DNA of 64,000 nt from Sarcomyxa edulis. Taxonomy: Eukaryota > Basidiomycota > Agaricomycetes > Agaricales > Mycenaceae. The stretch is from contig QUOL01000007.1 of assembly GCA_009761415.1 (NCBI GenBank), forward strand, positions 992,001 to 1,056,000, written 5' to 3'. The notes under the pieces were generated by a model, which was not told where the DNA came from, did no database searches, and worked only from the letters and a program-made list of their open reading frames with translations. The number at the start of each line of letters is the position of its first letter. Position 1 is the stretch's first letter. A program made the translations under genes and the position numbers. Shown here one piece after another: positions 48,494 through 59,675 of this stretch.

Positions 48494-49407
48494 TTAGATA
48501 GTTGCTCTGCGGAATCGTAATCCTTTAACAACCTCCCGCAGATTCAGTTTAGAACGAGGAGTATGGGCGGGGAACATATAAGGTGTGAGCGCAAAGCGGC
48601 CACGTCGTAAGACTTCCATCATTAGAAAAGATACTGAAGAACAAGATGATGAATAGAGATCTTGCGCCGAAGCGTTGAGAACGTACCAATAATTTCGACA
48701 TCCGAGGCAAGAGGGTGTTGCTCGAACTCCAAGTAGAGATTTCCCAGCCCTGGTATACGCGAGTTTATGAAACGAGTGGGTCGTTCCGGATTTGTGCTCA
48801 CGAGGAACGCGTGCTGGTGGAATTGGCCTTTGATTTGGTCAGAGTCGTAATCATATATCTAGTCCAAGGAATGAGCTGAAGATTGATGAATGTAGGTTAG
48901 ACAAGACATACAGTAAGGGAATCTGGTGTAGCGGTCCATGTGTACTCGGTATCGAAGCGAGTGGGGAGTGCCAATATCTTTGGTCTGGGATGCATGAGCA
49001 CAAAAGCATACTGATTTATCGAAGGATAACGCTCACACAAATCGAATTGTCGAAGAGCCAAAGAGATCGGGGAGGGTGATGTTCTCGTCTTTAATGATAA
49101 TTTCGAGTGGTCGACGGCCAGACCACCCAATTTCAGCCAGAGTTTGGCCAGTGCTGGGAGAAGTGATGAGCGTCCGGCGCAAGTCAGGTGGCGAGGATGA
49201 CTCCTGCGATAGAGGTTTGGATGGAGGCGGAGTAGACGAGGATCCCGAGAAAGAGGAAGAGGGTGTCTCAGATTCATAAACATCAGGTATAGCTTCGGGA
49301 TTGATGGTCTGAAGACGGGTAGTGATGTCGTATACTCTTTCACCTGTAGCGACGTCGATTAGGGATGCATTGAGCATATCCATAGTGGTAAATTTGAGGA
49401 TCATCAT
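48494..49407 (-). CDS. DUF6593-like protein
   Basis: Small Agaricomycete-type protein of unknown function, four exons from ATG 49407 (a second ATG follows at 49404). It begins MMILKFTTMDMLNASLIDVA, then TGERVYDITTRLQTINPE, a Ser/Pro linker (SFSGSSSTPPPSKPLSQESS), and TLAEIGWSGRRPLEIIIKDE. Further exons give PKILALPTRFDTEYTWTATP, a FHQHAFLVSTNPERPTRFIN segment with NLYLEFEQHPLASDVEII, and the last exon ending LREVVKGLRFRRATI. The order of a short first strand, TG/DG-x-x-Y, and a later AEIEW-type motif is what I associate with DUF6593; it is a recollection rather than a search. It diverges from the SAP-kinase gene. Confidence 0.65.
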
Positions 49408-49958
49408 GATGGTGGGCTGTAAGGAAAAACGGAACGAGAAACACCCAGGTTTAAGAAGAAAATCGCATGCGTTTGATGTTTCCTAGTTGGGCACATCGTT
49501 TGTTCTGGCAATGACAAGGGCAGAAACTAGTGCAACTTCCGACATGAGTCGAAATTCGGAGAGACAAATGCCGCTGGTATGCATGTGTACATGCTAAGTA
49601 ATCGTCCGATGTTCCTTGGTTGGATTGCCTTCTGTCGGGACAGTGGTGTGCCAATTCAAGTGTGAGGCTGCGCGGTGATCGAGGAAACTAATTGGAATAT
49701 GTTATTCCCACGCCACCATAAGTTTGGTCCTTGTTTACGGTTAGAAAGTTGAGCCTCTCAATCTCAACATCGACGACGAGCTCGAGCGCTCACCGACACC
49801 CTTCTCTCGAACCACCATCATCTCCTCTTTCTCGCCTTATGTTCATCGTTTTATTCCATATATCACCCTAACACCATTGCCACCATCAACTTACCAAACA
49901 GTCCGCGTCTTCATTGACTCGTTCCACCTTTTTTTTCTATTTTATTTTATATCTGGTT
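49408..49958. other. Divergent upstream region, DUF6593-like / SAP-kinase
   Basis: About 550 bp. A C/T-rich leader (about 49785-49950) precedes the plus-strand ATG at 49959, ending in a T-run. No gene seen. Confidence 0.45.
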
Positions 49959-52900
49959 ATGGCCCAACGCCGTTCTCCAATCCGACCCACGCCTTCATCT
50001 CATTTGACTCGTAGAAATCCAAATATTCGTCGCTCTTCGGCTGCCCGTAAACGCGCTCTTGCACTTCGTCTCCAATCTCCCCCAGTTTCCCACGCCCGAC
50101 CTGTTCTAGTGGCCTTGCATCCGAACCTACGTCGTCTCCCCTCTCGTTTGTTGTTGGCAGAAAAGGACACAAATATGGCTATACGCGATAACCATATCCC
50201 TGTCCAAGTTGGCACTAAAAGGAAACGCGTCGCCGCTCCAAACGAGAACGCGCATACCCATGGGAGACCGACGCGTGGGTCTGGCAGACTCAAAAGGCAG
50301 AAATCTACCCAGTCATACAGCTCTGAGGAGAGTGAGTCGAGCTCCATGGAGGTTGATGCAAATACACGATGGTCTGCTTCGGATGCTTCGGACCTTGAGC
50401 CGGATGACGACGACGACGACGAACAGGACGAAGATGCCGATGAATCCAGTATATAATTTTTTTATTTGTAGCTAGCATCATACTTTTGCTGACTGTTCTT
50501 CTTTCATAGCGGATGATTATCTGATTAGCTCTGCTCAACCTAATCAACTTCACCGTCTTCGTAAAGACGAGCTCGTACGCCTGTACATCTCTGCCGGGCT
50601 CACAGAGGACGCTGAAACGCTCACGAAATCAGAAATTGTTGACGCAATCATCTCCGCTCGAGACGATATCGCAGAGCTGCCACCATCTTCGCCACCTGGG
50701 AGAGGTGATGGTAATTCGAGCGAATATTCATCCGACGACGGTAATGTGGCTGAGGATGAGACAGACATCGACCGAGCTCCTAAACAGAACCCTGGCCCTC
50801 GTGGGTTCAGTCTGAGGAGACGGGCAACCATCAATGACTTGGGTAAAACTAGCGGGCGACCTGCTAAAGGAAGAAGTTTATCCATGGGCAACCTCTTGAA
50901 CAACGGACCTGCGAAGACTCCTCATGCAGTGGCGAGTAGTAGCAGGAGCGTTGAGACAAAGTACGTTCTTCAAAGTCATGGTCAATCTTTCGATACTTAT
51001 TCATGACATCTAGACGAAGAGCATCTAGTCGATCATCACCTGTACTCTCCGTTCCTGCTGGGTATTTAGCCTCACCGCCTGCCACTCGTCTTCGGTCCCG
51101 GAAAATATCTGCTTCTACAGATGCCACCGTCATGACGCCTATCTCAACTTCTAGCAAGGGTTCATTCAATAACCACAAAGGAAAAGGCAAGGCCAAACAA
51201 GTCGAGTTTGATGACGATGTCCAAGTGAATTTGACGACCCCAAAAGCTGAACCCCGCACCCCATCGCGGAAAGCGTCAGTGAGGTTGGAGAGGGAGAGGG
51301 AGAGAGCACGGGAAGTGTTGGAAGAGGAGAGTGATCTAACTGAGCTAGAGGTGTTGGAGCAATCCTTGAGTGCAAGATCGAGAGGTGCCCCTAGTCCACG
51401 GCGGTTGAGAAGCAAGGACAAGGAGGGTCTCAACGTCAGTTCCAGTGCCAGTGTTAGTACGGCTGTTGGGCGGAGCTTGAAGAGATTGGTAGCTGAGGAG
51501 CATCAGATGGCAAGGAGGGTTACGCCTATGAGGAAGGCGAAAGGCAAGATCGGGAATCTAAAGGAAGCTGATGAGGAGGAAGACGATCAGTTACTCGAAG
51601 AGGAGGATGAGGCTGTGCAAGAGGAGGTCGACGAGTTAATCGACGAAGATGCTGAGGAGGAGGAGGTTGACGAGCTTCGTTCATCGGCTTCGATTTCGCC
51701 GCCACCTTATCGAGGTCGTCGTACCCCGGTGAAGCGGCGCTTGAGACCGCGGAGAGTCCAGACGTTCACCCCTCCGAGTGATGGAGATGATGAAGAGGAA
51801 GAGGAGGACGATGAGCAGGAAGGTCAGGAGGACGAGAACGAGGCAGATGATGATGCTGAAGCGGAGGAGGAGGTTGAAGAGGCCGTACTGGAGCCGAAAA
51901 GGCTGAGGAATGGCAAGATCGTTGGGGAGGACGATGTTGAGATGGAAGACGATGATGATGAGGAAGGTGATGAGGAAGGTGACGAAGAAGCCGATGAGGA
52001 TGAGGATGTGAGTGTTGATGGCAGTGTTACCGTTGACGAAGAAGACGGTGCCGATATGGATGCAGAAGGCGAGACGGACGAAGACGAAGCCATGGAGGAT
52101 GAAGATGGTAAGTCTTCTCCTATCGTCATTTCCGAATACCCCATTGATCCTCCAGTAGTGGATCTCACTGTCGCAACAGCGAAGACCCTCGTGCGCCTCC
52201 GCCGCGACGATCTCGTCCGCCTATGTGAAACCCGAGCTCTTGATGTTGCGGGCACTAAGCCGCAGCTAGCTGAAGCCCTTCTCCAATGGCGAGATCGGCA
52301 AGGCCACGATTTTTCGTCACCTTCCTCAGTGGGTACTATCCGCCCTCCCTCCACGGTAGTCACACGTCGATCCAAACGTCGTGAAGATCAAACACCTCCC
52401 GTCCTCATGGACCGCGTGCATCAAGATGAACCACGCACTCCCCCGATATCAGCCAACAATCGGGCGAAAGAGGCCGAACCTGAGCTTGAGCTTGATCTGG
52501 AGAGTCTTGGGTTGGAGGATAGAGAGATACCGCCTGAGAAGATAACGAAACTCGAGAAGATTGGAAGCGGAGGCTTTAAGGATGTCTTCATTGGCAAATT
52601 CCGAGGTAGGAAGATCGCTATATCGGAGTTCAGAGGGCAGCTCAGTGCCAGTGAGTGGGATTCAACATTTCGATAGCTGCTGAATGCTGATTGGAATGCA
52701 GTGGACATCAAAGAGCTGAAGCTACTCGGAGGCTTCGATCATCCGAACATCGTTCGTTTTGTGCGTTCTGTGTTATTCTTAGCTCTTTTGAGTATCAACT
52801 GACAACACGATGCAGTTGGGTGTCAGTATTCCAGAGAACACGCGGGAAACGCCTGTCATGATCATTAGTGAGCTCTGCGCCAATGGCGACCTTTTTGATT

Positions 52901-53611
52901 ATGTTCGCAACGTCTCGGCGCCCTCGCTCCATAAAGTGGTATGTGCAGTCTCTTTGATCTCTTCACCTCGGACTCACCGATACTTTCACGCAGCTTTGCA
53001 TGATGCTGGACATCGCCAGCGGGCTTGAGTATCTTCATCTTCGCAAACCGTCGGTCATCCATCGAGACTGCAAGTCTTCAAACATCCTCATCACATCGAA
53101 AGGCACGGCGAAGATTGCAGACTTCGGACTCGCCAAGGTCAAGCAGTCCACGCGGTCTATGGTCCGAAGCTTGGTCGGCACTGTCAACTGGCAAGCACCA
53201 GAACTGTGGCATGCACACCCGAAGTATAACCACAAAGTCGATGTCTTTTCGTGTGCGATGGTATACTGGGAAATGCTGCAATGGCATGTGCCGAATAAGA
53301 AATTCCCTTGGGAGGTATGCATGTTTTGCCCCTCAATGGCGTATTTGATTCTCATTCGTGACCTACAGGGAATGAACGAACACGCGATTTATGAGATTGT
53401 CGGTGCAAAACGCCAAAGGTATGTCTTGCATATAATGCTACATCGTTCCATCGCTGATCCTCCTTTCTACAGACCATCTATATCTGGCTTACGAAAACAA
53501 TGGTGCCCCGAGATCGTCGACCTCATGGAACGTATGTGGGCTCATGAACATCAAGATCGACCTACCATGTCCGAGGTCGTACAAGAACTCAAAGCGATGG
53601 TCCACCGATAA
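49959..53611 (+). CDS. SAP-motif protein kinase with displaced catalytic lysine
   Basis: Eight exons (49959-50448, 50510-50960, 51014-52650, 52702-52760, 52816-52938, 52994-53314, 53369-53418, 53473-53611) give 1,089 residues. The N-terminus is basic, then acidic. A SAP-like motif ([19 protein letters not shown]) starts about residue 175 and a clearer one ([19 protein letters not shown] with [13 protein letters not shown]) about residue 705; SAP motifs bind AT-rich DNA, so a nuclear role is likely. Between them lies a long Glu/Asp-rich region. The C-terminal kinase domain starts about 825: [15 protein letters not shown] (loop Lys 836), IAISEF where Ser 851 replaces the usual Lys, [12 protein letters not shown] (Asp 945), DFG at 963-965 and WQAPELW. 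The HRD and DFG motifs are intact, so activity through Lys 836, as in WNK kinases, is possible. No named orthologue recognised. Confidence 0.85.
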
Positions 53612-54089
53612 GGACCTACCAAACTCCAAAAAACTACATTGGGACTATCATCTTCTTATATTCTTTCGCCATGTCTTGTTTTCAGCATCCATCATCCTCA
53701 CAACCCTCAATATATATCTTCTCATTTAGTTAGAGCAAGGAACGCGTTTTGTGCTCAATTTCTTTTGTAATATTCCAAGTCTTGGTTTTCCATCCCACGT
53801 CTCGCCTCACGTCTTATCCATATCCGTCATTGTATCGTAGTATAAATCCAATCTGTGCATTTACAATCAAGCCAAATCCCAAGTTCAATATCAAGCCCGA
53901 TAAAAATTGGAACGACACGACGGGGTACATGATGGTATTTACAAGGTGCTATAGAATGTCCTGGTCTCGTAGAGTTGGTGCATCGCCCTATCGTACATAC
54001 GTATTCTATCAGGGTATATACGTGAGATATTGAAAGTTAACTAGAAAATAGAGGAGAGAGAGAGAGAGAGAAAGAAAAGGAAGATGATC
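53612..54089. other. Intergenic between convergent kinase genes
   Basis: Holds the 3' ends of the SAP-kinase gene and of tandem kinase A. Contains a GA dinucleotide run at about 54054-54071. No gene seen. Confidence 0.45.
54054..54071 (+). repeat. GA dinucleotide microsatellite
   Basis: Nine or so uninterrupted GA units just downstream of the stop codon of kinase A. Confidence 0.9.
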
Positions 54090-55386
54090 TCATAGTGAAG
54101 AAGCCGACGAGCGTTTCATCAACCGCTCTATGTGAGTCTGAACATCGATCATCAGAGGTCGACGAGCAGGACAGAATATCCAGCAACGACTCAAAAGAGC
54201 TCCGAATCCGATACCGTTGTGCTGGAGCTCGCTGTCGTCGACAGGCAATTCTCCATTTTGAAGAGATCTGATGATTAACCAGTCTTTAGAGTGTTTCGTC
54301 CACGGTAGGTTTCCACTGATCAGCTGACATCACGTAGAATAATCAATTTCCGAGACCAGATACATGATCAGGAGTACCCATACCTCGTATATTGTACAGC
54401 CAAACGACCAAACATCTGAGGGCAATGCATACTGAATCGAGTCGCTGTCGAGATCAGTGAAGAATTCGGGGGCTTGCCACCGTACGGCACCCGGGCTAGA
54501 TCCTGTTGTGTTACCGCTGGGACGAGTTGTATCCTCGATGATTCTCGAAAGACCAAAGTCAGTGAGAACTGCGCGCCCGTCATCCGTAATGAGCACATTA
54601 TTCTGCATGTCTCTAGAGTCAGGTCCAGTGCACATACTACAATTGAGGAAGACACCTACCCCTTTGACATCGCCGTGTACGATTGGTGGTGAGAGAGTGT
54701 GCAAGTAATTCAAACCACAAGAGATATCGTGTATCTGGTTTGATCAGTCGGAATCAGTAAGGTCGATGACTTTCGTAGGAGGCCGTACCAAGGTCAATCG
54801 ATTTGTGTCGGGGTGCACTTTCAAGTATTGGGAAGCATTTCCCTTGTCATACCACTGCATTACGATAGAGGGTCGCTCTCCAAACTGATACGAAATGCCA
54901 AAGAACTGGGCAATATTGGGATGGTCTAGACGGCATAATATGCCGACTTCACGGTTCAAATGCTACAGTTTGTGGTTAGCAAGCAAAGGAGAAGTTAACT
55001 AAAAACATACCTTTTTTGCCCTGCCCTCATCTAGGATACCTATCGGTGTGAACACACGGAGCAACTTGAGGGCAACCTGAGTCGTACACGTCACAACCAA
55101 AGTAAGACGAATGAAATATTATCAAGTCACTAACTTTTCGTCCCTTCAGTTCGCCCGAGTAGATATCACTGAATCCGCAAAGCACAGCGAATCGAGATAT
55201 TGCACTGACCTGGCCAGTGAGATTCTGGATACGCGCATGCGTGTCTATGGGGGTCTCCGATAAAAATCGTGGCTGACTGCATCCAGAATAGAGGCTGGAG
55301 GGACTCGGAGAGGAAGAAAGGTTGGAGATTATGGAACCGGCCAACTGTACGGACGTCGGACTCGGACCGACTCCGAGGTTTTGCAT
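54090..55386 (-). CDS. TKL-like protein kinase, tandem copy A
   Basis: Serine/threonine or dual-specificity kinase; substrate unknown. Start at ATG 55386 (MQNLGVGPSPTSV), a short Ser-rich leader, then LTGQVSAISRFAVLCGFSDI with YSGELKGRK, the VALKLLRVF exon with the beta3 Lys, HLNREVGILCRLDHPNIAQF and IVMQWYDKGNASQYL. Then GLNYLHTLSPPIVHGDVKG holds the catalytic loop as HGD instead of HRD. NNVLITDDGRAVLTDFGLSR carries DFG, GAVRWQAPEFF is the APE region, and SDVWSFGCTIYE and LLSRCWIFCPARRPLMIDVQ close the fold. It ends in SSASSL at 54090. About 7 exons. Kinase domain only, no obvious sensor domain. HGD loops are common in basidiomycete TKL-like kinases. Tandem with B and C on the same strand. 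Confidence 0.88.
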
Positions 55387-55692
55387 GATCCTCGACACTG
55401 CTGAGTAAGCAGACTTCAAGCTTACATAAGCAGTATTGCGTTGAGGAGTATGTGCGGAGGTCCAAAATAAGTCTCACGCCACACACCCGGTAAGGTTGAC
55501 TTTGGTTTGGATTTGGTTTAGTTGGTAGTCTAGTTCATCACGAAATGCACTAGACGTTCGCGTTATGGTGAAAGCTCTGACAACAATTACAGTATATAAT
55601 TTCCTTGTAAAATCTGATCAACGAGGTATACGAGATATCGAATAGCGGAGAGGGAGGGTCGAGGAAAGGAGGGAGGGCCCGGGAGTATAATC

Positions 55693-56975
55693 TCATGGCG
55701 AGAAGGTCAACGGTCGTTCCATCAACCGCTCTATGTCAGTCTGAATTTGAGACATCGGAGGTCGCCGAGCTGGGATGAATGTCCAGCAACGACGAAGAAG
55801 AGTCCCGATACCGTCGTGATCGAGCGCACGAAGCTCAGTTTCTTCTACGGGTAATTTGCCCTCTTGTAAGGATCTGATGATGACCCAGTCTTTATTATAA
55901 TTGCTCCATGGTAGATTCCCACTGAGCAGCTAACATCATAAAGAACGGTCAGACCACAGAACGGATATTTGTGCAGTATATATACCTCGTGTGTAGTGCA
56001 AGCAAACGACCAGACGTCAGAAGCCAGGGTATAATGGATGAAATCATTGTCGGAATCGCCGAAGAATTCGGGGGCCTGCCACCGTACAGCACCCGGAGAA
56101 GACCCCGTTGTGTTTCCGGTGGGGCGAGCTTTGTCCTCAATGATCTTGGAGACACCAAAATCAGTGAGCACCGCGCGACCGTCGTCCGTTATGAGCACAT
56201 TATTCTGGATTGTACAATGCCTCGGAAATAAGGGCCTGTGTATCGAGATCAGATGAGACACCTACTCCTTTGACATCGCCGTGTACAATCGGTGCCGGGA
56301 GAGCATGCAAGTAATTCAGACCAAGACATATATCGTGTATCTAGGTCACTTCGTCAGGGTCAGAGATCTGATATTTTGATATACGTTCGCACCAGAGACA
56401 TTTTATTCTTTTCAGGGTGTGTTTTCAGATAAGAAGAAGCAGTCCCCTGGCCATACCACTGCAAGACAATGGAAGGCCTCCCTCCTAGTTGATACGAGAC
56501 CCCAAAGAACCGGGCGATATTGGGATGGTCGAGTCGGCGCCATACATCGACTTCACGATTGAGACGCTGCAGCTTGTATGAGCAGATGAGGTCGTATGCA
56601 GCTATCGAAGTAACTACCTTTCTCGCTCGGTCTATATCTATAGTACCTTTAGTCGTGAATACACGAAGCAGCTTGAGGGCAACCAGACTCTTCAAAACGG
56701 ATGTTTGATATTAGATTGAGGGCAGAAGTGGTAGTAACCAAAGGGTCAGGACTGACTTTTTGTGGTCCATGTTCGGCTAATGTTCCAGAATATATATCAC
56801 TGAATCCGCCGTTGAAAAGAGCGTATTGAGATATCCCATTGACCTTGCCCGTGAGATCTTGAGTCGCATAGTGGTCAGGTGTATAGGGCGGGGTAGGTCC
56901 GGCCATCACCGAAACCTCTCCCACGGTCGAACTACAGGAGCCGTCGTTCTGCTCGAACTCATGGTAAAGACCCAT
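55693..56975 (-). CDS. TKL-like protein kinase, tandem copy B
   Basis: Second tandem copy, same strand and exon plan as A. Start at ATG 56975 (MGLYHEFEQNDGSCSS), then DLTGKVNGISQYALFNGGFS with DIYSGTLAEHG, VALKLLRVFTTKGTIDIDRA, LNREVDVWRRLDHPNIARFF, IVLQWYGQGTASSYL, IVHGDVKG, NNVLITDDGRAVLTDFGVSK, GAVRWQAPEFFGDSDND, SDVWSFACTTHE, and a final exon ending RLMERPLTFSP. At the beta3 exon the acceptor used in A (CAG just before GTTGCCC) reads CTG, and the frame is kept only by an AG six bases upstream, adding Ser-Leu before VALK. All catalytic motifs are present. Closer to C than to A in the activation region (RAVLTDFGVSKIIEDK). Confidence 0.87.
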
Positions 56976-57845
56976 CGCAAGACTCGGTGGAACAAGAAGG
57001 ACTGTCAACCATCAACCCTATAAATTCCATAAAATTCTCTCAACAATTATAAATATATTTTCTCTCTATTTTCTTGAATTTACTTCCAAGCAGTGAGCGC
57101 TTTCAACAGCTTCTGAAAGAGAGTTTGCGAAAGCTGCGAGCATCTTGACGCGTATAATCAGCTAAATGTATTCAATTTTATTCCTATCCTCTTCTATCAT
57201 GTCCTGAGCCCCCCAGAAGTCCTTCTCAATGTACTTGTCCCCGATATTTGGACAGAAATCCGGTCTGAATGACCCCGGGGCTCTAATTATCAGTTTTGCA
57301 CTCCCCGACACGTCTTACTCGCATCGTGATACGCGAGGATTAACAATCACAATCGAGAATCTGCTGCACGCACTGGCAGCTTTCGCAAACTCTTTAATAG
57401 ATGAGAATTGCTTCTGTAGAGAATCCATGACCATGATACATCCGGGGGATTTGGCGGATAAGTACCCCAGATGCCATCAAGGTCCAGCCATTCATCTTGA
57501 GGGATGGTCCCCAAGGCCTTCCTAAGTTTGTCCCGAGTGCTATGCATCTCAGGCTCATCCGAGTCGAACATCGACCGTTGACTACAGTTGTACACGTTTG
57601 ATGCCGAGTCTTCAGCTTCGTTCGCACCCAGTTTGCAATCCAATCACATTCAAATAAAAGAACGACTATCTACGTAGTAAGTAGTAGTGATATGTGGCAA
57701 TAGGACGACGTACACGATACAGTTATGAGCCTATGGACATAACTTCCTTGAGAAATTTGCTCAATGGGGTACATGAGATATCGGACAGCGGAGACTCGGA
57801 GAGAGGGGGGACGAGAAAAAGAGGGAGGGTTCGGGAACTATAATC
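56976..57845. other. Spacer between tandem kinases B and C
   Basis: About 870 bp, longer than the A-B gap. An A/T-rich promoter region for B lies at about 57010-57100. A minus-strand ATG frame (57347-57643, 98 codons) with RKALGTIPQDEWLDLDGIWG is unrecognised and may be a degraded gene piece; I do not call it. Confidence 0.4.
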
Positions 57846-59154
57846 TCATAGCGAGAATGTCGATGGTTGTTCTGGCAGCCGCTCGATGTAGGTCTCTATG
57901 TCGATCATAAGAGGTCGACAAGCAGGAGAGAACATCCAGCAATGACGCAGCAGAGTTTGGATGCCGTTGTGACTATGCTCGAGCACATGGAGTTCGTGTT
58001 CTTCGGCAGGTAGGTTCCCATCTTGCAGTAATCTGATGATTACCCAGTCTTTGTTATAGCTCCTCCAAGGAAGGTTCCCGCTGAGCAGCTAACGAATTAA
58101 GGACGCTAATCAGCTCTGGCTACTAAACAGATATGTAATGAGATACCTCGTATGTCGTGCAAGCAAATGACCAGACATCTGAAGCTAAGGTGTACTGGAT
58201 AGAATCACTGTCGGGATCGCCGAAGAATTCGGGGGCCTGCCACCGTACAGCACCCGGAGAAGATCCCGTTGTGTTTCCGGTGGGGCGAGTCTTGTCCTCG
58301 ATGATCTTGGAGACACCAAAATCAGTGAGCACCGCGCGACCGTCGTCCGTTATAAGCACGTTGTTCTGGATACATCAAGGCCTCGATAATGAGCACGGGA
58401 ATGATATATATCGAATAAGAACACCTACCCCTTTGACATCACCGTGCACAATCGGTGCTGGAAGAGTATGCAGGTATTTGAGACCGAGTGCTATGTCGTG
58501 TATCTGAGCCAGTATGTCAGAATCAGTGAAATCTGATGAGATTAGCTAGACATTCGCACCAGAGGTAATTTATCGATGCCAGGGTACGTTCTCAGATAAT
58601 GAGAAGCTGTCCCCTGTCCATACCACTGCATGACAATCGAAGGACGTCCTCCGAACTGATATGAAATCCCGAGAAACTGTGCAATATTTGGATGATCGAG
58701 ACGGCGCCATACGTCAACTTCACGATTTAGGCGCTACAACGCAACGTGTATCAACAGGCAAGGCCCAGAAGTTGCCGGCAAAAGACTGACCTTGTGCACC
58801 CGATCTGTGCCTGTGTCTATGACACCTTTGGACGTGAACACACGGAGTAGTTTGAGCGCAACCTGAGATACAAGTTCGATCAGATCACTAGTGGCACAGG
58901 ATAGAAAGATAGATGACCTTGCGTCGTACACGTGGCCGGATATTTTCGTCCCATGTCCCAGAGTAGATGTCACTGAAACCTCCCGTAAAAAGAGCAAATT
59001 GGGATATCCCGTCGATTTGTCCAGTGAGATCTCGAGCAGGATTGTTTCGAGCAGGAGAGCAGTGAGGATGCCAAGTCGGACCGATAGCCGATAGACTCAG
59101 CGCGAGTGGATTGCTTCGACAGTCATGGTGGAGCGATTGGGTCTGAATACTCAT
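57846..59154 (-). CDS. TKL-like protein kinase, tandem copy C
   Basis: Third tandem copy. Start at ATG 59154 (MSIQTQSLHHDCRSNPLA), then DLTGQIDGISQFALFTGGFS with DIYSGTWDENIRPRVRRK, VALKLLRVFTSKGVIDTGTD, LNREVDVWRRLDHPNIAQFL, IVMQWYGQGTASHYL, IHDIALGLKYLHTLPAPIVH with GDVKG, NNVLITDDGRAVLTDFGVSK, GSSPGAVRWQAPEFFGDPDS, SDVWSFACTTYE, and the last exon ending IERLPEQPSTFSL. All catalytic residues are retained (VALK Lys, HGD Asp, DFG, APE). The segment around the activation loop is nearly identical to copy B in both protein and DNA, pointing to recent duplication or gene conversion. Confidence 0.88.
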
Positions 59155-59675
59155 GATGGGTCAAAAAAACCTTTTGTAGTTCAATCCGCCTTTTATACAT
59201 ATTCTTGATCTCGGAGAGATATTCCTTTGTCGGAAAGCTCGTTTTCTACTGAGTATGGAAGTTATTTTTTTTACTCAGTATAGGAACTGTTCAAGGCGAT
59301 TGGTACACTCACTATTACTTTAATGGGAGTCCTTTCTAGTACTCCATTGTTCCTCTGAACGGGAACGCATTGTGAACTTACGATCAACCAAGCACCGTTT
59401 TTTGCTTTTAGTGGAAGGTGTTGGCGGAAAAGGCCGGAATGGCGTGAGTCGCGTCGTACGGCATCTTGCGGCCATCCTGAAATCGTGACTTCGTCGCGTC
59501 GAGCGCTGTATCGTTCACTCAGGCGCCAGGTGCCAGGACTTGGACCGAGGGACCTCATTGCAGCGCGCGTTACAGGTATGGTGTCGTGGATAATTGTTTT
59601 CTCCGTAGTTAACGCCAGTAGGATCAGTGCTTAGCGCTTATCTGTCGGCCACAACAAGTCTTGATAACAGGAACT
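59155..59675. other. Divergent upstream region, kinase C / guanine deaminase
   Basis: About 520 bp between divergent starts. TTTTATACATATTC at about 59191-59204 is a TATA-like element for kinase C. A minus-strand open frame across 59271-59558 is not supported. Confidence 0.45.

Noticed and set aside
57347..57643. 98-codon minus-strand frame between kinases B and C
   Set aside because: No ATG context, family or intron support that I can show; kept as a remark in the spacer only.
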